Origin: a virus | Length of the DNA stretch: 64,000 bases | Virus record (IMG/VR): IMGVR_UViG_3300009093_000008 | Location: 1 to 64,000 of that record | Direction: 5' to 3' (one strand) | The notes under the pieces: generated by a model | The model's database searches: none | Told to the model about the DNA's origin: nothing | What the model saw: only the letters and a program-made list of their open reading frames with translations | Translations under genes and position numbers: made by a program | In this document: positions 20,901 through 29,355 of the stretch, piece after piece | Position numbering within the stretch: the stretch's first letter is position 1 | Layout of the letters: every line of letters starts with the position of its first letter

Positions 20901-21623
20901 CTAGGCCAGGGCCCGCGCCGAGGTGGTATCCAGCCTCGTGGCGCCCCGGTACCACTTGCCGCAGTTGAGGCACTGGAACCGCTGGAACTTAGACGAGGCG
21001 GTATAGGTGAAGCCGCGCCGCTCCGCCTTCATGCTGCCGCAGTTCGGGCAACCCTCGCGGAACCCGTCGAGCATGGGGACGCTCGGGTGCGGTTGGATCC
21101 ACGGGAGCGCCTTGCGGTAGCACTTCTTCATGATCACCACGTCGTTGCGGTTGTACCGCTCCATGGTCTTCCAGGCCTTCGGATCATCATCCATGCAGTC
21201 GAGCCACAGCTGGAACCCGGGGTGTTTCGTCTTGCCGCCCACGCCGAGCTGCTGGGAAATCCAGTCCAGCTTGTTCGAAGCGTGCTTGAACCGCTTCCGC
21301 ATCGTCTTCAGGAGATCGATCGAGGCATACGGCGCCGGTGGCTTGAGTCCCGCGTGAAGGAACTCGCGGTTCAGGTGGGGGATGTCGAACCGGTCACCGT
21401 TGTACGTACACAGCGCGTCGGCCTCTGATAGGAGATCGTGGGCGGCCTGCACCATGCCGTCGCCTCGGAAGAACATCGTCTCCCGCGAGCCCTCCCAGGA
21501 AGCGGCGAAGCAGAGCAGGCCGCCGGGTTTTTCTATCTGCGTGATCCCGATGTTCTGGTCGAACAGCCCCCACGTGTAGGTGAGGTGGGGGGTGGTTTCG
21601 ATATCCAGGTGCAAAAGCTTCAT
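20901..21623 (-). CDS. DEDD-type 3'-5' exonuclease with zinc ribbon
   Basis: 240 aa from ATG 21623 with AAGGGC upstream. RNase H-fold motifs: LHLDIETTP (Asp-x-Glu), LCTYNGDRFDIPHL (second Asp) and RYNRNDVVIMKKCY (Tyr...Asp, DEDDy type). The C-terminus holds CPNCGSMKAERRG and QCLNCGKWYRG, a zinc ribbon. Likely a ribonuclease H-like exonuclease in nucleotide scavenging or replication. Long frame to 21878 is only upstream open sequence. Confidence 0.85.
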   Translation of the reverse strand: MKLLHLDIETTPHLTYTWGLFDQNIGITQIEKPGGLLCFAASWEGSRETMFFRGDGMVQAAHDLLSEADALCTYNGDRFDIPHLNREFLHAGLKPPAPYASIDLLKTMRKRFKHASNKLDWISQQLGVGGKTKHPGFQLWLDCMDDDPKAWKTMERYNRNDVVIMKKCYRKALPWIQPHPSVPMLDGFREGCPNCGSMKAERRGFTYTASSKFQRFQCLNCGKWYRGATRLDTTSARALA

Positions 21624-21646
21624 AGCCCGTGCCCTTCCTGCAAGGA

Positions 21647-21670
21647 AGCCCCCGACCGTGGCCGGGGGCT
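21647..21670 (-). terminator. Terminator after the lysis genes
   Basis: AGCCCCCG (21647-21654) pairs with CGGGGGCT (21663-21670). It lies just after the holin stop (leftward) and before the exonuclease start. Confidence 0.65.
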
Positions 21671-21676
21671 GCGCTC

Positions 21677-21898
21677 TTACTTTCCGGGCGGGTTGCTGGT
21701 GTAGGTCGTTTGAACCGCCTTCACCACGGCCAGAAGGCCAGTGACCAGGGCTGCGAGGATCGAGCCGTTCGCCGCGTTCGACGTGTGCGAAAGGACCAGC
21801 GTAAGCTCGGCCCCAACGAACGTCAGGATCAGGTCCACGGAGTGGGCGGACAGGAACCGCGCCCGCAGCGCGGACCACAGCTTACCGAGCGTAGACAT
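21677..21898 (-). CDS. Holin
   Basis: 73 aa, ATG 21898 directly after the lysin stop. Two hydrophobic helices (VDLILTFVGAELTLVL; GSILAALVTGLLAVVKAV) with a short polar loop and a small charged tail fit class II holins. It is placed downstream of two endolysin genes, which supports the role of timed membrane permeabilisation. Confidence 0.8.
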   Translation of the reverse strand: MSTLGKLWSALRARFLSAHSVDLILTFVGAELTLVLSHTSNAANGSILAALVTGLLAVVKAVQTTYTSNPPGK

Positions 21899-22504
21899 CT
21901 ACGCACCCACCTTCAGTTTGATCGCGTCCAGCTCCAGCTTGAGAGCTGCGATCTGAGACGTGAGGGTCTTCACGGCCGCCAACAGGGTGGCCGAGTTGTC
22001 GCGCGTCGTGAGCAGCGACTGGTGAACGTCCGGGGTGTCGGCGGGGCCGGTAGCGTCGCCGCCGTGGTAGGCCCAGATTGACATGACGTCAGCTGAAGAC
22101 AGGGACACGGTTCCTCCTGGGGGTTGCGTGAGAACGGCGAACTGGTTTTGAAACTGCGGGACAGTCCATCCGAGATAGGGTTTCCCCCACTTGGTGGCGA
22201 TCTGGGTAGCCGCGACCAGAGACACGGTTCCGTTGCCGGAGATATCCGTACTCCAGATCAGGCCGCCGCCAGCGCTCAGCGCCACGTGACCCTGGCCGCC
22301 GCCCCAGAACTGAAGGGCTCCCGCCGGGGCGTTCGTGTCCCCGGGATGCCTCTGCGTCGAGGCGTTCCAGTGGTCGAGCGCCGTGTTGTAGCCGGAAGCC
22401 GTGAGCCCGTAGCATGCGGCAACGAAGTAGTCGCACATGTCCATGGGCCACGTCTTGTGAGACTGCGCAAACGCCAGGGCCTGCGCGGGTGTGTTCAGGG
22501 CCAT
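21899..22504 (-). CDS. Endolysin subunit, CHAP/NlpC-like peptidase with shared C-terminal module
   Basis: 201 aa, ATG 22504 in a TAATG overlap. The N-terminal ~130 residues: DMCDYFVAACYG (possible catalytic Cys), then GQGHVALSAGGGLIW (His), as in CHAP/NlpC peptidases that cut peptidoglycan cross-links. The last ~70 residues (SLSSADVMSIWAYHGG; VHQSLLTTRDN; a helix rich in Leu) closely match the end of the upstream lysin gene. The two proteins probably assemble through these coiled-coil ends. Confidence 0.78.
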   Translation of the reverse strand: MALNTPAQALAFAQSHKTWPMDMCDYFVAACYGLTASGYNTALDHWNASTQRHPGDTNAPAGALQFWGGGQGHVALSAGGGLIWSTDISGNGTVSLVAATQIATKWGKPYLGWTVPQFQNQFAVLTQPPGGTVSLSSADVMSIWAYHGGDATGPADTPDVHQSLLTTRDNSATLLAAVKTLTSQIAALKLELDAIKLKVGA

Positions 22505-23292
22505 TAAGCCCCCAACTTGTTTTTGATCTTGCCCGCTTCGGTCTGCATGAGAGACACCAGGCCCGCAGCCTTCGCTACCGCAGCGATGAGCGCCGTGGTG
22601 TTGTCCCTCGTAGTCAGCAGGGACTGATGCGCGTCCGGCGAATCGCCGGGGCCCTTGTAGGCCCACACGGCCTGCACGTCCGCCGCCGACAGCGAACCAC
22701 CGCCGGAGGGCGGAGGGATCGGCGGCCCGCCGACGAACCACTGGCCGAAGTCGGCCGTGACCGACTCGTTGTGGTCATAGGTGTTGTTGAACGGAGGGTA
22801 GATCTGCATGACGTTGAAGTCGCTCGGGACACCGGCGCCGCCGTTCCAGCCGGTTGACATGGTCCGCCACGTCCACTGAACCAGCCCGGCCGCCTTCAGC
22901 GCCTTGCACACTCCAGTGGAAGCGTAGACGCCGGTCCGTCCCGCGCCGAGCACGGAGTTGATGCCCTGGAAGTATCCAGAGTTCACTACGGCCGTAGGGT
23001 CAGCGTCCATGTCAACTGAGAAGTAGATCGGACGCCCGGCGGGCATGCCGCAAGCGGTAGCCACGCGAAGGCCCGTATTGGCGTTCGTAACGCCCTGAGC
23101 GTGTCCGCCCTGCCAGTCCGTAGTGTAGTGCTCATAGTTCGAGACGATGGCGATACCGGCAGCGGTGAGCGCCTGCGCTTCGGACGGAGTCAGAGCCCAC
23201 GACTGTTCGGACGTGTACCGGCTGATGAACGTACAGCCGAGAGCCTTAAGCGCCGAAACGCTCGAAGTTGTAGAGTCGGCTCCAGTAGCCAT
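22504..23292 (-). CDS. Endolysin, DUF1906 glycoside-hydrolase-like
   Basis: 262 aa, ATG 23292 with GGAGG. Residues 1-190 match the DUF1906 (Rv2525c-like, GH25-like TIM barrel) family: FISRYTSEQSWALTP, GIAIVSNYEHYTTDW, PIYFSVDMDADP, RTGVYASTGVCKALK. These probably act on glycan strands. A Pro/Gly linker (GGPPIPPPSGGG) leads to SLSAADVQAVWAYKG and AHQSLLTTRDN, the same module found in the next gene. Together they would make a two-component lysin. Confidence 0.85.
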   Translation of the reverse strand: MATGADSTTSSVSALKALGCTFISRYTSEQSWALTPSEAQALTAAGIAIVSNYEHYTTDWQGGHAQGVTNANTGLRVATACGMPAGRPIYFSVDMDADPTAVVNSGYFQGINSVLGAGRTGVYASTGVCKALKAAGLVQWTWRTMSTGWNGGAGVPSDFNVMQIYPPFNNTYDHNESVTADFGQWFVGGPPIPPPSGGGSLSAADVQAVWAYKGPGDSPDAHQSLLTTRDNTTALIAAVAKAAGLVSLMQTEAGKIKNKLGA

Positions 23293-23318
23293 TAACCTCC
23301 AAAGGTCCGTCTTTCAGT

Positions 23319-24719
23319 TTACGCGTCGGCGAGTGCCACGACTAGGTAGTTCGCCGCCGAGGTCCCCACCGTGGTTCCGGAGGCCGTAGACATGATCCCG
23401 GCCTTGACGATGTCACCGCTGTTGAACGCCTGAACATCCGACACCACGCCGCCGCCGTTGCCGGAGACCGTGGGGCCGTCGTAGCCCCTGGATATCTCCG
23501 TGGTGACACCCGCGCGCGTACGAGTGATAGCCGTGTAGATACGGCCGTTGCTCGCCCCGAGCGATATGTGCTGTCCAGCGATCACGCGCCACCGCGCCCC
23601 AGAGAACGGGATCGTGAAGCCGTTAGACGCTCCGGTCCACATGCTCTTGGGGTCGAAGTCCGCCGTATTCGTAGTCACGAGCTGGAGAGACGACGAGCCC
23701 GTGATCGACTGCGGCGCGTTCTGGTAGGCCCGGCCGAGGTAGCCGTTGATCCCGACCCGCTGCCAGGTTCCCGGCGAACCGGCGGCAGTGCAGATGAACA
23801 AACAACCCGACTGATCCACCGACCAGTCCCCCACGAAGTGACTCCCGGACGTCGGGGAACCGGACACCGTTCCGCCGACGTAGCCGGACAGCGCAGCCGA
23901 GCCGGTGAGCGCCGCCTGAATCCGGTTGGACACCAGAACCGGCACGCCGGTCGTAGAACCGTTGAGTAGATTGATGACCTGGTTCACGTCCGCCGATGCC
24001 GCCGCGTTGCCGGGGAACACCTGAGTCAAACCACCCACCCCGGGCGTCGAAGCCTTCAGGGAAATGCTGGACCAGGCGAAGTTGGTGGAGCTTACAGAAG
24101 ACCATGTCGTCAAGACAGTAGCGACAGGCGAGCCTATAAAGGTCGCCACGCTGGCCATAACGCCCGCTCCCGCCGTGCCAGCCGAGTATGGGGCACCTAC
24201 CATCTCCAGACTTCCCGTGCCGTCAGCGGGGTGCGTGAGGCTCTGCCCGCCGGTCGCCCCGAACAGGAAGACCGCATCCCCGTTCGTGGTGGTGGCGTTC
24301 GTAGCCGTGGCTAGAACCGCCGAGGTTGCCGTGCCGCCGTTGTTTACGTCGATCGGCGAGGCCGTGCACCCGGCAATCTCGACGAACGACACCGTCACCT
24401 GTTTCAGGTTCGCGTTCGGCGTGACCTTGAACCACGTAGCCGACGAGGTAGACCCCACGGCCGCGAAGATCTGAGTGGCGATGTGCCCGGAGCCGGATCC
24501 TGAACTCTGCGTCGAACCGGCCTGAGCCCACGTATTCGATGCCGAATCCACTACGCCGGTGACGTGGTTCGCCCCAGATGTCTGATTGCTGGCGATGAAA
24601 GCGAGCAGCGTGCTGCCAGCCGTGGTCGCGGGCACCGGGATCTGCTGGCTCTGCGCCGCAAGGTCGCTGATAGTCCAGCTCACCGGGGCGCCGATGATCC
24701 GCAGACTTGAGCTTGTCAC
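23319..24719 (-). CDS. Tail fibre / minor tail protein, 466 aa
   Basis: GTG 24719 with AAAGGAG upstream. Ser/Thr/Gly-rich and beta-predicted throughout. The first ~230 residues look like an immunoglobulin or lectin-like domain. In the middle is ASADVNQVINLLNGST...VLVSNRIQAA, the module shared with 24730-25566 and 26391-27011. The C-terminal ~200 residues form another beta domain (RWRVIAGQHISLGASNGRIY). Probably a virion receptor-binding protein. No catalytic motif. Confidence 0.7.
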   Translation of the reverse strand: MTSSSLRIIGAPVSWTISDLAAQSQQIPVPATTAGSTLLAFIASNQTSGANHVTGVVDSASNTWAQAGSTQSSGSGSGHIATQIFAAVGSTSSATWFKVTPNANLKQVTVSFVEIAGCTASPIDVNNGGTATSAVLATATNATTTNGDAVFLFGATGGQSLTHPADGTGSLEMVGAPYSAGTAGAGVMASVATFIGSPVATVLTTWSSVSSTNFAWSSISLKASTPGVGGLTQVFPGNAAASADVNQVINLLNGSTTGVPVLVSNRIQAALTGSAALSGYVGGTVSGSPTSGSHFVGDWSVDQSGCLFICTAAGSPGTWQRVGINGYLGRAYQNAPQSITGSSSLQLVTTNTADFDPKSMWTGASNGFTIPFSGARWRVIAGQHISLGASNGRIYTAITRTRAGVTTEISRGYDGPTVSGNGGGVVSDVQAFNSGDIVKAGIMSTASGTTVGTSAANYLVVALADA

Positions 24720-24729
24720 TTTTGCTCCT

Positions 24730-25566
24730 TTAGATCGACAGGCTGGAGTACAGCATTTCGATCACCACATAGACCGTGAAGTCGTCCGGAAGCGGATCGT
24801 TCGCCGCCGTGCCGAGGATGGCCGTTCCAGTCAGCTGCACATAGGGCTGGATGAAATCGCCCTTACTGAGCTGGAGAACGTCTTCGCTGACCGATCCGCC
24901 GTCGCTCGGCGTGTAGTACGGATCATGCTGCGATATGTCTCCCGTGCTGACGATCGAGCCGTTCTTTATCCAGTTCAGCCTATACCAGGAACTAACCAGA
25001 GTGGCCTTCATCGAGCAGGTCACCGAGTAGTAGCCGGTCGTCGGAACCAGGAAGCCGTTACTCGGTGCCGTCCCCACATAGTTGTACTGGATACCGCCGT
25101 AGTCCCATCCGGCGAAGTTCTGCGCAGGTCCAAGCGGAGCGCCCCCAACCGCGCCCCTGACGCCCGTCAGCAGGGTGGCGCGGGTCCGCTGCGCGTCGCC
25201 GCCCTTGCCCACGCTCGCCCACGGCGTTGTTCCGGACGTGTTTGCCGTAGCAATCCAGAACAGGCCCGCAGCGTCCGTGGCCAGGTCCCCAGCGGTCCAC
25301 GTCGTACCCGCAGCGGGAGGCGCGGCCTTGACCGCCGAATCTTGCTGGCCGGAGTGGATGCGAGGCAGGCCGTTCTGTGCCTTATCGCCCGTCGTCTTCA
25401 CGCCGCCGACGAGGGCACTCGATGCAGTAGAGCCGGGCATGGCGGCCTGGATCCGATTCGACACCAGAACCGGCGTATCGGTCGTTGTACCATTCAGCAG
25501 CAGCGGGAGTTGATCGACGTCCCCGCTGCTGCTTTTGTTGCCGGGTGCGATCTGCTGAAGCGTCAT
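24730..25566 (-). CDS. Tail fibre protein with C1q-like tip
   Basis: 278 aa, ATG 25566 overlapping the upstream stop (ATGA). N-terminus SSGDVDQLPLLLNGTTTDTP...VLVSNRIQAAM repeats the module of its neighbours. The C-terminal ~130 residues (GFLVPTTGYYSVTCSMKATL; YTPSDGGSVSEDVLQL; DDFTVYVVIEML) read like the jelly-roll of C1q/TNF-like phage fibre tips. Likely trimeric receptor binding. Confidence 0.72.
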   Translation of the reverse strand: MTLQQIAPGNKSSSGDVDQLPLLLNGTTTDTPVLVSNRIQAAMPGSTASSALVGGVKTTGDKAQNGLPRIHSGQQDSAVKAAPPAAGTTWTAGDLATDAAGLFWIATANTSGTTPWASVGKGGDAQRTRATLLTGVRGAVGGAPLGPAQNFAGWDYGGIQYNYVGTAPSNGFLVPTTGYYSVTCSMKATLVSSWYRLNWIKNGSIVSTGDISQHDPYYTPSDGGSVSEDVLQLSKGDFIQPYVQLTGTAILGTAANDPLPDDFTVYVVIEMLYSSLSI

Positions 25567-25778
25567 CGGTCCAGCAGGCGAGCGAGCGCCTGGATGGCTG
25601 GGTCGTCGGAGGCTTTCAGCAGCGCCAGGTCAGCCTCGCGCTTGACCCTTCTCTCCGTCTCCTTCGCCTTCGCGGCGGCGTGCGAATCGGAAGACACGCC
25701 CTTCTGGCGCAGCTCCTCCTCAGTCATCGGGCGGACGGTCTGTTCACCCGTCATGCAGTCGATGATCAGATGGTCCAT
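25563..25778 (-). CDS. Small protein between fibre genes, 71 aa
   Basis: ATG 25778 with GGGAG 8 nt upstream. MTGEQTVRPMTEEELRQKG then a Lys/Glu-rich helix (AKAKETERRVKREADLALL). Short proteins with TGE..RPMTxEE are often encoded beside tail fibres and are thought to help assembly; not certain here. Confidence 0.68.
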   Translation of the reverse strand: MDHLIIDCMTGEQTVRPMTEEELRQKGVSSDSHAAAKAKETERRVKREADLALLKASDDPAIQALARLLDR

Positions 25779-25779
25779 G

Positions 25780-26391
25780 TCACTGACTCCCATACATAGA
25801 GAAGATGCAGGGCGCAGTTGCCCCGTCGTACTTGGCGAAGCCCGATGCGGCAAGAGTGATGGACGTGAAGTTCGTGCCGTTCACTCCGTAGATTCCGCTG
25901 CGGACCTCAACGCCTTGTTGGCCTGGGACTACGTCGGTCACCACCCCGGAGATGCTGACAATGCCCAGTGCGTTCTGGTTTACGCCCAGGTTTGGTATTG
26001 CCGCGAACGCCCATCCCGTCATGTTAGCATCCATGGCTCCGGTACCCGGTATGTCGCCGAGGCTGAAGAAAGCGACGGTCTGCACCGAGGAAGCCAGCGG
26101 GGTGGTTCCGAACCCCGAGAACTCTTGGGCAAAGTAGTTGTTTGTGGTATCCCCGTTCACCGTCAACAGAACACTACCGGTTGTGGCGGCCTCCGTTGTC
26201 CGTGCCTCATAGGTGATGAGTAGGTTATTGTAGGAACCCAAATTATTGAACGTCACCTGAGCGGTGGTGTTATTGGTGATGGTCGTAGTGGCGATAAGCT
26301 TTATTGGGCTTACGAGAAGACCGGCGACTATAGAGGTGGCCTGCCCCATGTCGTAGGCGCTAGGCGTCCCTCCGTTGGGGACGAAATACAT
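25780..26391 (-). CDS. Tail tip protein A, paralogue of the upstream gene
   Basis: 203 aa, ATG 26391 (TGATG overlap). Sequence IATTTITNNTTAQVTFNN, ANMTGWAFAAIPNLG and the end APCIFSMYGSQ correspond segment by segment to the 26391-27011 product (IATTTVSTSIGFITFTN; SNMTGWGFATFLNW; CPAIFTLYGSM). All-beta. Likely receptor binding. The two are a tandem duplication. Confidence 0.7.
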   Translation of the reverse strand: MYFVPNGGTPSAYDMGQATSIVAGLLVSPIKLIATTTITNNTTAQVTFNNLGSYNNLLITYEARTTEAATTGSVLLTVNGDTTNNYFAQEFSGFGTTPLASSVQTVAFFSLGDIPGTGAMDANMTGWAFAAIPNLGVNQNALGIVSISGVVTDVVPGQQGVEVRSGIYGVNGTNFTSITLAASGFAKYDGATAPCIFSMYGSQ

Positions 26392-27011
26392 CACATGCTC
26401 CCGTACAGGGTGAAGATCGCAGGGCACACATTGCCAGCTATGTTGCCGCCTGCACAATAGGCCGTGATCTTCGTGAATGCGGCCCCGTTCACCCCGTAAA
26501 TCCCAGAATAGATCCCTGCTATCATGCCACCGGCCCCGGTACCCTTAATGCACCCACCCATCGACACGAACCCAAGGGCGTTGGCATTTGCATTCCAGTT
26601 CAAGAATGTGGCAAATCCCCAACCGGTCATGTTGCTTGCGCTCGCGCTTGCACCGGCCACGTCGGAAACGTGGAGATGGTTGATAGCCTGCTCTGAGTCC
26701 ACAATGGTAGTAGTGTTCGTACCCGCAAGGCGCTGGTTGAAGTAGTTCGTCGAGCTGTCGAAGTTGATCTGAACAGCTAGAACGTCGGTCGCCGCAGCGA
26801 CGGTGGACCGGACTTGCCAACTCAGATAGATGGTGTTGTACGGGGGAATGTTCGTGAAGGTTATGAAACCAATGCTAGTCGAGACGGTGGTGGTAGCTAT
26901 CTGAAGCGTAGCCCCCGGGATCGCTACGGCAGTACCGTTCAACACCGAAATGACCTGGTTTACGTCATTAGCGCTCGATGCGTTCCCTTGTACCGGTGGT
27001 ACCAGAGTCAT
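26391..27011 (-). CDS. Tail tip protein B, paralogue of the downstream gene
   Basis: 206 aa, ATG 27011 with GGAGATTCC. It starts with NASSANDVNQVISVLNGTA, the N-terminal module shared by several fibre genes here. The C-terminal ~165 residues are paralogous to 25780-26391. The virion probably carries both on the same structure. Confidence 0.72.
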   Translation of the reverse strand: MTLVPPVQGNASSANDVNQVISVLNGTAVAIPGATLQIATTTVSTSIGFITFTNIPPYNTIYLSWQVRSTVAAATDVLAVQINFDSSTNYFNQRLAGTNTTTIVDSEQAINHLHVSDVAGASASASNMTGWGFATFLNWNANANALGFVSMGGCIKGTGAGGMIAGIYSGIYGVNGAAFTKITAYCAGGNIAGNVCPAIFTLYGSM

Positions 27012-27019
27012 GGAATCTC

Positions 27020-27853
27020 CTACACGCTCGACAGGGTCAGTTGCACGGACAGGGTAGCAACTTCGGTGTTCGTCTTAACTGTAGCCGGAGTAAGCAACCC
27101 ATGGTCGAACAAGATGCCGCCGTTGACGGTCGGGTTCGGCTGACCCGAACCGTTCGGGCCATACTCCACGCCAGTACCCACGGCGTAGTTGGCGTTCGCC
27201 GTGAACGTCCCACCCCCCGGGGCGGAAATGCTGATAGTCGTGTCCCCGTTGTTTACTACGGCCGTAGTCTTGGCGTACTGGGTGGGGTTCACGTTGCCGT
27301 AGCCGATGCAGAAGAAACTACCGATGGGGATCGACGTGGGGTTGCCGTTGGCGTCGATGAGGAGCATGGGCTTAACGGCCAGTGACGTATAGGTCGAACC
27401 GTTCAGCAGGGACGAGGTGAGGGTGGTCAGGTTCGTGGTTCCGTACACGAACAGCCCCGCTTCCGTGATGGTTCCGTTTCCCTGGTTCGCCCCGAAGAAG
27501 CAGTCCACCTCCACCGACGTGGGCCCCGTGTTGGAAGCGTTCGTGATGATCGCACGCGCCACCTCGTTGCCTAGCGCTATGTCGGCGGCGTTCGGCGTTG
27601 CCGAAGAGGTCCCGATGGCTCCGAAACAGTCGCTGAGATCTCCGTACGCCAAAGGCAGCGGTGACCCCCACCCCGAATTTTGCCGGAAGGCCAGCGCGTA
27701 TATGAACGCGTTGCCGATGTACCCGAGCCCCGCCGTGGTGATCAGGTTGCCGCCCTCGGCCTCCTCGTGGATCTGGCCGGTCTCGGCGTCGCGCGTGGTC
27801 AGCTTCAGGTGTCCTTCGATCGCCAGATCGCCCAGGTTTTGCAGATGCTTCAT
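27020..27853 (-). CDS. Minor tail protein, 277 aa
   Basis: ATG 27853 with GGAG 8 nt upstream; TTG 27865 would overlap the previous gene. The start DLAIEGHLKLTTRDAETG and GNLITTAGLGYIGNAF resemble baseplate/fibre proteins. A long beta-rich body includes NGTITEAGLFVYG and an Ig-like C-terminus (GDTTISISAPGGGTFTA). No enzymatic motif. Confidence 0.7.
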   Translation of the reverse strand: MKHLQNLGDLAIEGHLKLTTRDAETGQIHEEAEGGNLITTAGLGYIGNAFIYALAFRQNSGWGSPLPLAYGDLSDCFGAIGTSSATPNAADIALGNEVARAIITNASNTGPTSVEVDCFFGANQGNGTITEAGLFVYGTTNLTTLTSSLLNGSTYTSLAVKPMLLIDANGNPTSIPIGSFFCIGYGNVNPTQYAKTTAVVNNGDTTISISAPGGGTFTANANYAVGTGVEYGPNGSGQPNPTVNGGILFDHGLLTPATVKTNTEVATLSVQLTLSSV

Positions 27854-27855
27854 GA

Positions 27856-29355
27856 TCAGCTCCAAACGAACGTGCCGTAGAGTATCCCAGTGTCCCAGCC
27901 CGAGTTACCAGGGGCCGGAAGAACGGGATACTGGAAGTAACCCCACTGTCCATACTTGGCAGGGATGTTACCGCCCGTGGCGGTGTAGGAAAGGCCGTAT
28001 CCGGAACTGACGGGCACCTGCGCATTGGCCCCGTATCCTGCCCAGCTGTAATGATTGGCTACCTGCGTAGCGGTCAAAGACCGATTGTAGATAGCTACTT
28101 CGCCCACCGTAAGACCGACAAGCGTATTACGCGAGGAGTTCGCTCCGATAACAACCGGGTTCGTGGTCACCGGCGGCGGGCTGAAGAATGACTGCGAAGA
28201 CTTCACCGCACCGTTCACGTATCCCGTGATGCTGCGAATTCCGTACTGCCGCACCACCACGATATGTGACCACTGGTTCGTACCCGCCAAGCTTCCCGCA
28301 GCGGCAACCACCAGCCCGGTATTGCCGTTCTGGCTAAAGACGACAGACCCATCTCCACGAATGTAGAGGGAGTATTCTGACGTATCGTTGGTCTTGGCGA
28401 TGATCCCATACGTATCCGTCACAAGCCCGGACAGCGCGACCGTAGGTTTAATCCAGGCCTCGATCGTCAAGTTGCTGGATATCTGAAGCTGCGTAGAGTT
28501 CGGGATCGATATCTTGTCGTTCACCGTAGTGAACTTGCACGCCCCGCTAAAGGTACTACCGTCCGGGTTGTTGTACGGACCGCTCACACTCGGGATGATT
28601 CCAGGGTTAGTTGACGTTCCCGTGGCCGAGTTCTTTACGTAGCCAGTGACGCCCATGTACGCGCTGGAGTCGTACCCGAATTGCGACAACTGCACGAGAT
28701 CGAGATAGTAGATGTTCGTATTCGCCGAGTTCGTACACGTGACCGTGACCTTCAAGTAAAACGCATTCGACGGAGCCGCCCCGCCGAACGGAACCTGAGT
28801 CCACGCGTTCAGCGTGCCCGTGACCGTGGCCGAGGTCGTGGTGGATATCAAAGTAGCTGAAGAGTCATACCAAGATATGGCAGCGGTGAAGGTCTTCGAA
28901 GCAACAGTGCTGAAGACCCAGGCCGACCCCGCGTAGACGAGCCCCGGCAGCGTGGCGAAGTAGAACCCGGTCGTGGCCCCGGCGTTCGTCGTAGTCGCCG
29001 TCAGCCGCAACGAATGCGTACCGTCCTTTGCCTGCGTAGTGGACTGAGCGGCGGCGGCGTTGGACGCAACCCACGTTCCCACGCCGGACTCGAAGCTCTG
29101 GTCCGCCGCCGACAAGACGTTGCCGAACTCGTTCAGGCGCCAGTATCCCACCGGCCCCGCATCCTGAATGATCGCCACGTCGTAAGGCGTCAACATCTGA
29201 GCCTGACTGAGCGCGAACTGGCTTTCGTGGACACCAGCGTTCGGGTTGTCTCCGAGGAAGACGGTGATGGCCTCGGTCGGCGACAGCGGGATGACCGGAC
29301 CGGCGGCGTTGTTCAGCTGGTTTATGACGTCCGTAAGCGTAAGAACCCGAGGCAT
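27856..29355 (-). CDS. Tail fibre with LamG-like lectin domain
   Basis: 499 aa, ATG 29355 (TAATG). N-terminus LTLTDVINQLNNAAGP is a variant of the DVNQVI module of neighbours. Residues ~90-210 form a carbohydrate-binding-like beta sandwich (SFESGVGTWVASN). Residues ~275-425 are a laminin-G/concanavalin-like fold (NLTIEAWIKPTVAL; WSHIVVVRQYG; VGEVAIYNRSLTATQVANHY). This supports binding to host surface sugars. Confidence 0.78.
   Translation of the reverse strand: MPRVLTLTDVINQLNNAAGPVIPLSPTEAITVFLGDNPNAGVHESQFALSQAQMLTPYDVAIIQDAGPVGYWRLNEFGNVLSAADQSFESGVGTWVASNAAAAQSTTQAKDGTHSLRLTATTTNAGATTGFYFATLPGLVYAGSAWVFSTVASKTFTAAISWYDSSATLISTTTSATVTGTLNAWTQVPFGGAAPSNAFYLKVTVTCTNSANTNIYYLDLVQLSQFGYDSSAYMGVTGYVKNSATGTSTNPGIIPSVSGPYNNPDGSTFSGACKFTTVNDKISIPNSTQLQISSNLTIEAWIKPTVALSGLVTDTYGIIAKTNDTSEYSLYIRGDGSVVFSQNGNTGLVVAAAGSLAGTNQWSHIVVVRQYGIRSITGYVNGAVKSSQSFFSPPPVTTNPVVIGANSSRNTLVGLTVGEVAIYNRSLTATQVANHYSWAGYGANAQVPVSSGYGLSYTATGGNIPAKYGQWGYFQYPVLPAPGNSGWDTGILYGTFVWS

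Noticed and set aside
24586-26223. 545-aa plus-strand ORF
   Set aside because: Antisense to fibre genes; long because of high GC and third-position bias of the real genes.
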